From Apoda limacodes (taxonomy: Eukaryota > Arthropoda > Insecta > Lepidoptera > Limacodidae): DNA of 64,000 nt. The position numbers and the translations under genes are program-made. The stretch lies in the NCBI GenBank assembly GCA_946406115.1, contig OX291550.1, positions 25,892,722 to 25,956,721 of the forward strand, written 5' to 3'. A model generated the notes under the pieces. It had not been told where the DNA came from, did no database searches, and saw only the letters and a list, made by a program, of their open reading frames with translations. This document shows, in pieces, positions 49,301-55,300 of the stretch. How positions within the stretch are numbered: the stretch's first letter is position 1; each line of letters begins with the position of its first letter.

Positions 49301-52300
49301 GGGACCATCTGGTAAGTATACTCTTTCAAACAAACAAGAATTTTCCGAATTGGTCAAGGTGACTTCGAGTAATCGGAAAACATACATAAAAAAAGATTTA
49401 CCTAAAAAAAGATAACTTCCTCCGTTTTTGAAGTCGATTAATAACTAGTGACTTAAATAGACGACAATATATCCTAAACAACTCATGATATCTGTGAAAT
49501 CAAAGAAAGATTAAAGCGTATTTATTTTTTTATGAGTAAAATTAAACTTCTTTTAATATACCTACTTTCTGTTTTACTAGTTTATGAAATATCGTCGTTT
49601 ATGTAAGTGACTAACTAGTTTTTGCTCGTAAGTATACTAAAATTTTGTTAAAAACCGGTCGAGTTAAGCTAATGCATCGCTTAATTATTAACGGATCGAT
49701 GCAAACGACAGTGTCACGGGGTACCCATTTGTTGCAAACTAAAAACTTCTCCAGAATGTAACAAATACTTTTCTGAAAACCGTATCAAAATCGGTTCAGC
49801 CAAACGCGAGATAATCTCGGACATACATACAAACATACGGGTCAAACTGAGAACCTCCCTTTTTTTAAATTGGTTAAAAAATGTAATTATTATCGCCATT
49901 ATCTGATGTGTTTTCAATTCTAAAGTAGGTGCACTTGTGCGATGGCATGCTGTTCTTTTTAGGCCCTCTTACACCCCACTAGCGCCGCCATTAGATATCC
50001 CCAATTTTCTCTGCGTAGAAAACGAATTTCTAAAATCCAAATGTCACAAATATAAAGCTAGTCATAAGCTATTTTTAGAAGGTTTTTTAGAAAGTGGCCG
50101 TTTTTAGCAGAAATGCCAACTACAACATGCTGAGGTATCAGGGTTGGTTGACATTATTGGTTGTTCATACTCGTAGTATTTTCTGTTTTTCCCTGCCCAC
50201 CATGAGAAATTATGATTTGGCACTGCTTACACTTGATTTTAAGGAAATCATTGTACAATTGTTCTAAAAAAATCAATACACGAAACTTTTTTTACTCAAA
50301 ATCACCGCAAAAATCAAGAAACAATGCGAAGTCACAGATTATATAATACTATACCTACTACGCGAAGTAAACAGAACATGTTTTGTTCGACCCGCTTGCA
50401 GGCGGCGGTTGCGACTTGAAGTCAGTTATTCTAAACTTGGCTGTCGGATAGAAATGCATATGCATATCATAGGTAAATGTTGCTTACTAGACCCCATAAC
50501 CACGTGACTGAATAACCCACCAGACTGATAGCTTATAACAACATTTCAAGAATCATACCTAAACTGGTAGTGTTTTCAACTGACACATTTAGTAAATTAA
50601 ATCCATCAGTTCAATGTATGGAGCTACCCCTAAATATTTTTTCTTAATTTCATTACAAATCTGTTTGGTGGTTCACATAAAACTTTCCTGTAAAATTTCA
50701 TCACAATCTACATATGCAAAGATAGCGGCATTATAACGCTGTGACATACGGATAGACGGAAGTATATGATGGATTAATAAGGGACCTTTTTGCCATTTGG
50801 ATATGGAACCCTAACAAAAATCTCTGATTTAATTTTTATTTAGTAGGGAAGTACTAATAATATAATTATGCATATACATTAATATATGCATGTTTATATG
50901 TATTATTATTATCGTAGGTACCTAGCTACGTACCTACGTTTTTTAAGATTCACCTTTCTATTGTAATTATTAAGCCAACTTAGAATAACAAAATATAGGT
51001 ATTTACCTGTCAAGATCTTTAGGTATGTAAAAAAGGAAATTTCCTTTTGATTCCTTTTTCCACTGACGTGCGCCGTGTCAGTGACAGGTCACGCAAACAT
51101 ACCCGTGCTTGTAGTAGTGCTCTCGCGAGCGCCGGTTGTTTGAAGCTATCTGTAGGTTTAGTCATGTGCCCTAACCAAATGTGCATTTCGACGATTGCTA
51201 CGTTATTTTACGGAGTCACGGGCAAAAGCTAGTAAAAAATATCTCAGGAATTTTAGATACTTAAAAATTCAACCACCTTTCGGTCTCCTTCGTACGACTC
51301 TTTTGTACGTATTATTACATATATTTATGATAAAACGAATTCATTTTTAAATTTTAATCTCAACACCCACTAAATACTAGCTACTAACACAAAAACATAG
51401 GATTTTCAAAAAAGAATTTAATCACAAAACATCTATCATTAAATAATAATTTAACTTTTAGGTTTTTTACATCCCTGCGTTTGGTGAGAATCTTTTCATT
51501 AATAAACTATTTTAAATTATAAACCAGCCCTAAAAATTGTTATAAAATGTTATGCCAATGAATTTTTTTTTTATTTAATTTGCGATTTCCATACACTTAC
51601 CTTAAAACTAATTAAACCCACCTTTTGGCCCCCTTGTTTCGTACTTGTGAAAAGCTACCATCATTACATATTTTTAATCTGAAAACTCAATACCAAATTT
51701 CCTGTAAATTACCTGAAGCAAACATAGGAATTCGGTAGAAACTTTTAAACACCCCTAATCCGTAACTGTTGTAAAAAAATAAAACGAAAAAAATTTACTG
51801 CTCCTAACTGTAGCGTTTTAGCTTTCGATTATAATTTTATTATGTACCTACCTACTTTTACATATTTATTAGGTACCTACCTAGTAATTTTCTTAACTTG
51901 CAAAGATACCTACATTTCGGATCGTTGCCGATTGTTTATAAAAATACTGTAAAATAATAGGTAGGTATTTATTTTCATGACATATCTTCATTAACATTAT
52001 TATTTTAAATTTGAAAAACTAGTTGAAAAAATCTTATTTACTACTAACTACTAACATTACGTAGATAAAATTTAATTGACTGAAATCTCAGAGCTTATTG
52101 CGGGGGGCAAATTTATGAAATTGCAAATCTCCTCTTAAGACCTTTTTACTAAATCTTGAGAGGTAAGATGTACCTCCATTTATATTTACATTCCCCAGAA
52201 AAAGGCAAGATCCGAGTACTTGAGACATTTTCGTCTTCCTCGTCTTCCTGACGATGATAAAAATATGTAGGATCGCGATGCCCGATGTTTTGTCGTATGG

Positions 52301-55300
52301 CTCGATATGTAGGCAGGTATAAGACATAGTTACCGCCATCTATTAACTTCGAAGAACCGGTTACAAGTATATCAGTGAGTATTCAACGAGAAACGCTAGA
52401 TGTCGTTAGCTAATATTTTCGACCCGCTGCTACTTACGACATCTAGCGGCTAAACAAAATAGCCCGAGTTACGGCGGTCCCATTTCATTGTATGGAATGA
52501 GGCATCTGTACTAGTATAGTATTATATAATCTGTGTCATTACTATGACAATGTACCACAAGATGTCAAAAGTTTATTTATTCATGAGGCATGTTTTGATA
52601 GACTGCATAACATTTATATTTGATTATAAAGAAAAGATGAGCAAAGATTTAAATGGCTGTGTCATTATCGTCTGCCCGCTCTTACACGGAGCAAGTTTTT
52701 ACCGCGCCATTAGAGTATCAAATAGATACTTACCATCCCTGTATGTCCACTGTAACGTTACACATGGTGAAAATGGCGCACACAAATGTGGGTAGTGATT
52801 TTCTTTCCATTGCGACGTTTCTATTGCTTTATCTAGAGTTTCTGTAAACAAATAAAAACTAGGTTGTAAAATTAAAAATTTTAATCAGCAGAGAGAGTGA
52901 GTTGATACTCAGGGTCAAGCCAATCCTGGTGTCACTGCTAAATGCAAAAAAATACATAATGAGATCGAATCAGGTTATCTACGCTATCGTCATAGCATTA
53001 CGATATTCCAAGCAAAGTTTATACTACCTATTGATAGTACGAAACAAAAAGTTACAAAATCCCATCAAAAACATAAATGCAAAAAACTGGCCAACTTCCG
53101 TGATACATTTTGATTTATAAATCTTGAAATACTCTGAACTCTGATAATTAGAAACATATACCTTTAATCTTAACCCTATATGCAGATAAGATAGCTGAGC
53201 ATGTTTGCCCAATTTATGCCACTAGGGTGACTTCACTTTTTACCCTATTGGGTGGGTTGGCTTGGTTTGCTATTTTTTGCTTTAGACGTTGTGCACCCTA
53301 CTGGGCACAGATCTCTCCCTAGAGGCTAAGGGAATAGTCCTTGGTGCTCAGATCGAATTTGAGGATGTTTTGTTGAGGTACTGGCCACGCAACTGTTTTC
53401 ATGTCCATATGCTGCTGTCATATAAGGGCCGCCAGCTTAACGTGCATTCTGAAGCAAGGTGGAGTTCAAAAAAAAGGGCCAATAGGTACAACCAGGTACT
53501 GGCTACACCCAACTTTGCTTAACTTCCTTTATCATTTCCGATATATTAACTGGGCCACAGGCTTGTTGATTTGTGTGAATATCATTACCCAATAAAAAAA
53601 CTGAATAATTTGTATTTAAAGCCAAACAGGCAACTGCACAAAATTGGTAGTTTTGTACTCCTACCATGTAAAAATTATCTTTATTTCATAACAGCAGCAT
53701 AAATAGGTATATTACAGAATATTCTATACTTATTTATAACACTTAGAACTTACACTATTGGATTGATACATTAATGGAAATGGAAATAATGTATTCAATG
53801 CAGACTGCAAGTCGAAACTCTATGGAAAATGCTTACACGCACGACTGGTCTTAGGCGCTGTGACGTCAGCCGAGGGACATTCATCCGTTTCGCCCATTTT
53901 GAGGTTCAGGCATTCTACCAAAAACTTTGATTGTCTATATCTCGGCCAGTTTCTGGTATTTTTGATAATTTAAAAAGTTTTATTTAAATAAGAATACTGT
54001 CAATTGTTATATTGTTATTAAATTGTTACTTCTAAGCTTAGTGGAACAGTTTATTTGCTTTTCAAACTAATAGCAATATTGGTTTATTACCAGCATCCAA
54101 TAGTTACTCTTCGTAAAATTACAAATAAACCATAGTATTATAGTGAAACTGTAAGGTATATAAAACTATTTGAAGAGTAGCACAATGACTCACCTACTAC
54201 TTTCTGCACTCTGTGCGGTATTTCATTTCTATATAAGTACTCCTCATTTAATGCAACTAGAAAATTTATAACCAATATTACAAATAGAAATAGTGCTTCC
54301 CATATCAGACATAGATGTACTTGTGCAGATTCTCCCAATATATATGTCAGTGTCAAACAAACAATATATAATAATGTGACTATGTATGCAACTCCAGAAA
54401 CAAGCACCTTTTCTGATGAAAATGATATGACATTCTTTATTAAATCAAATCTGAAATAAAAAATATTATGTAAAACTTATATAATATTTTGCCAAGGGGG
54501 CAACTAATAATTATATGAGGTGTTCAGAAGGGAGCGGGTCCATCCCAATCTCATTCAATCTTTTGGAGATCTAAAAGAGGTGTCTTGGCAAATATCCACA
54601 AATATTTTTTTTGTAAGAAATAGTTTAACTTTGTGAGATAACAGTTAAATTAAGAAAACCAAGTTTTACCACTAAAATGTGGTATGGTTTCATTGATAAA
54701 TATTATTGTGTAGGATTTAGATCTTGTACAATGATATTTATTAAACACCACAAAGTAGCTAATTATGTTTTTTTAAATAAATTGAGCACAATCAGGCACA
54801 GATTAAGGTATTTACAATAAAAATACAGATTTTGGAAAATCTCACTTGAGATTAGGTGGCAGTGGTTCCAGCCAAATACCACATCTTGCCTGGGAGACGA
54901 GGAGGGTGCGGTTGATAAATCGCCAAAATCACCTCTCTTAATTAATGGTTTTCAAGGTTACTAGATGGGCAACATTTTTATGAAATTTAATCAGTTTCTT
55001 TTGTGAGTTTTTGTAAGCTTCTAACTCCACTATCACATTTGCATCAATGAAATAGATTGTATAATAGAAATGAAGCAGCACCTCTAGCAAATGATGTTTT
55101 TTTTTTCTTATGGGAATATTATTGAACACGGGAATGAGAAGTTGAGTTAGAGTCTCACGAAAACTCACACAAGGCACTCAGATCTTACCACAATATGCTT
55201 TTTTATTGTGTCTCATCTGAATTATGAGTCATAGAATTAGTTTGACAGAAAAGAAGGAACTTTAATTTTGGTAAAAGGTTAAAATATAGAGAATGGATTG

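Larger units (their letters stand above)
44504..52733 (-). other. TMEM94 intron 3, transposon-rich
   Basis: Over 8 kb. Listed separately: a DIRS-like RNase H fragment, a TIR element hosting two LINE fragments, and a rearranged duplication. Segments 49690-49870 (ATCGGTTCAGCCAAACGCGA, ACATACGGGTCAAACTGA) and 50600-50815 (ending TATGGAACCCTAAC) resemble common lepidopteran interspersed repeats. 51160-51240 ends GGGCAAAAGCTAGTAAAA, a Helitron-like 3' end. 51240-52730 shows nothing recognisable. Confidence 0.5.
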
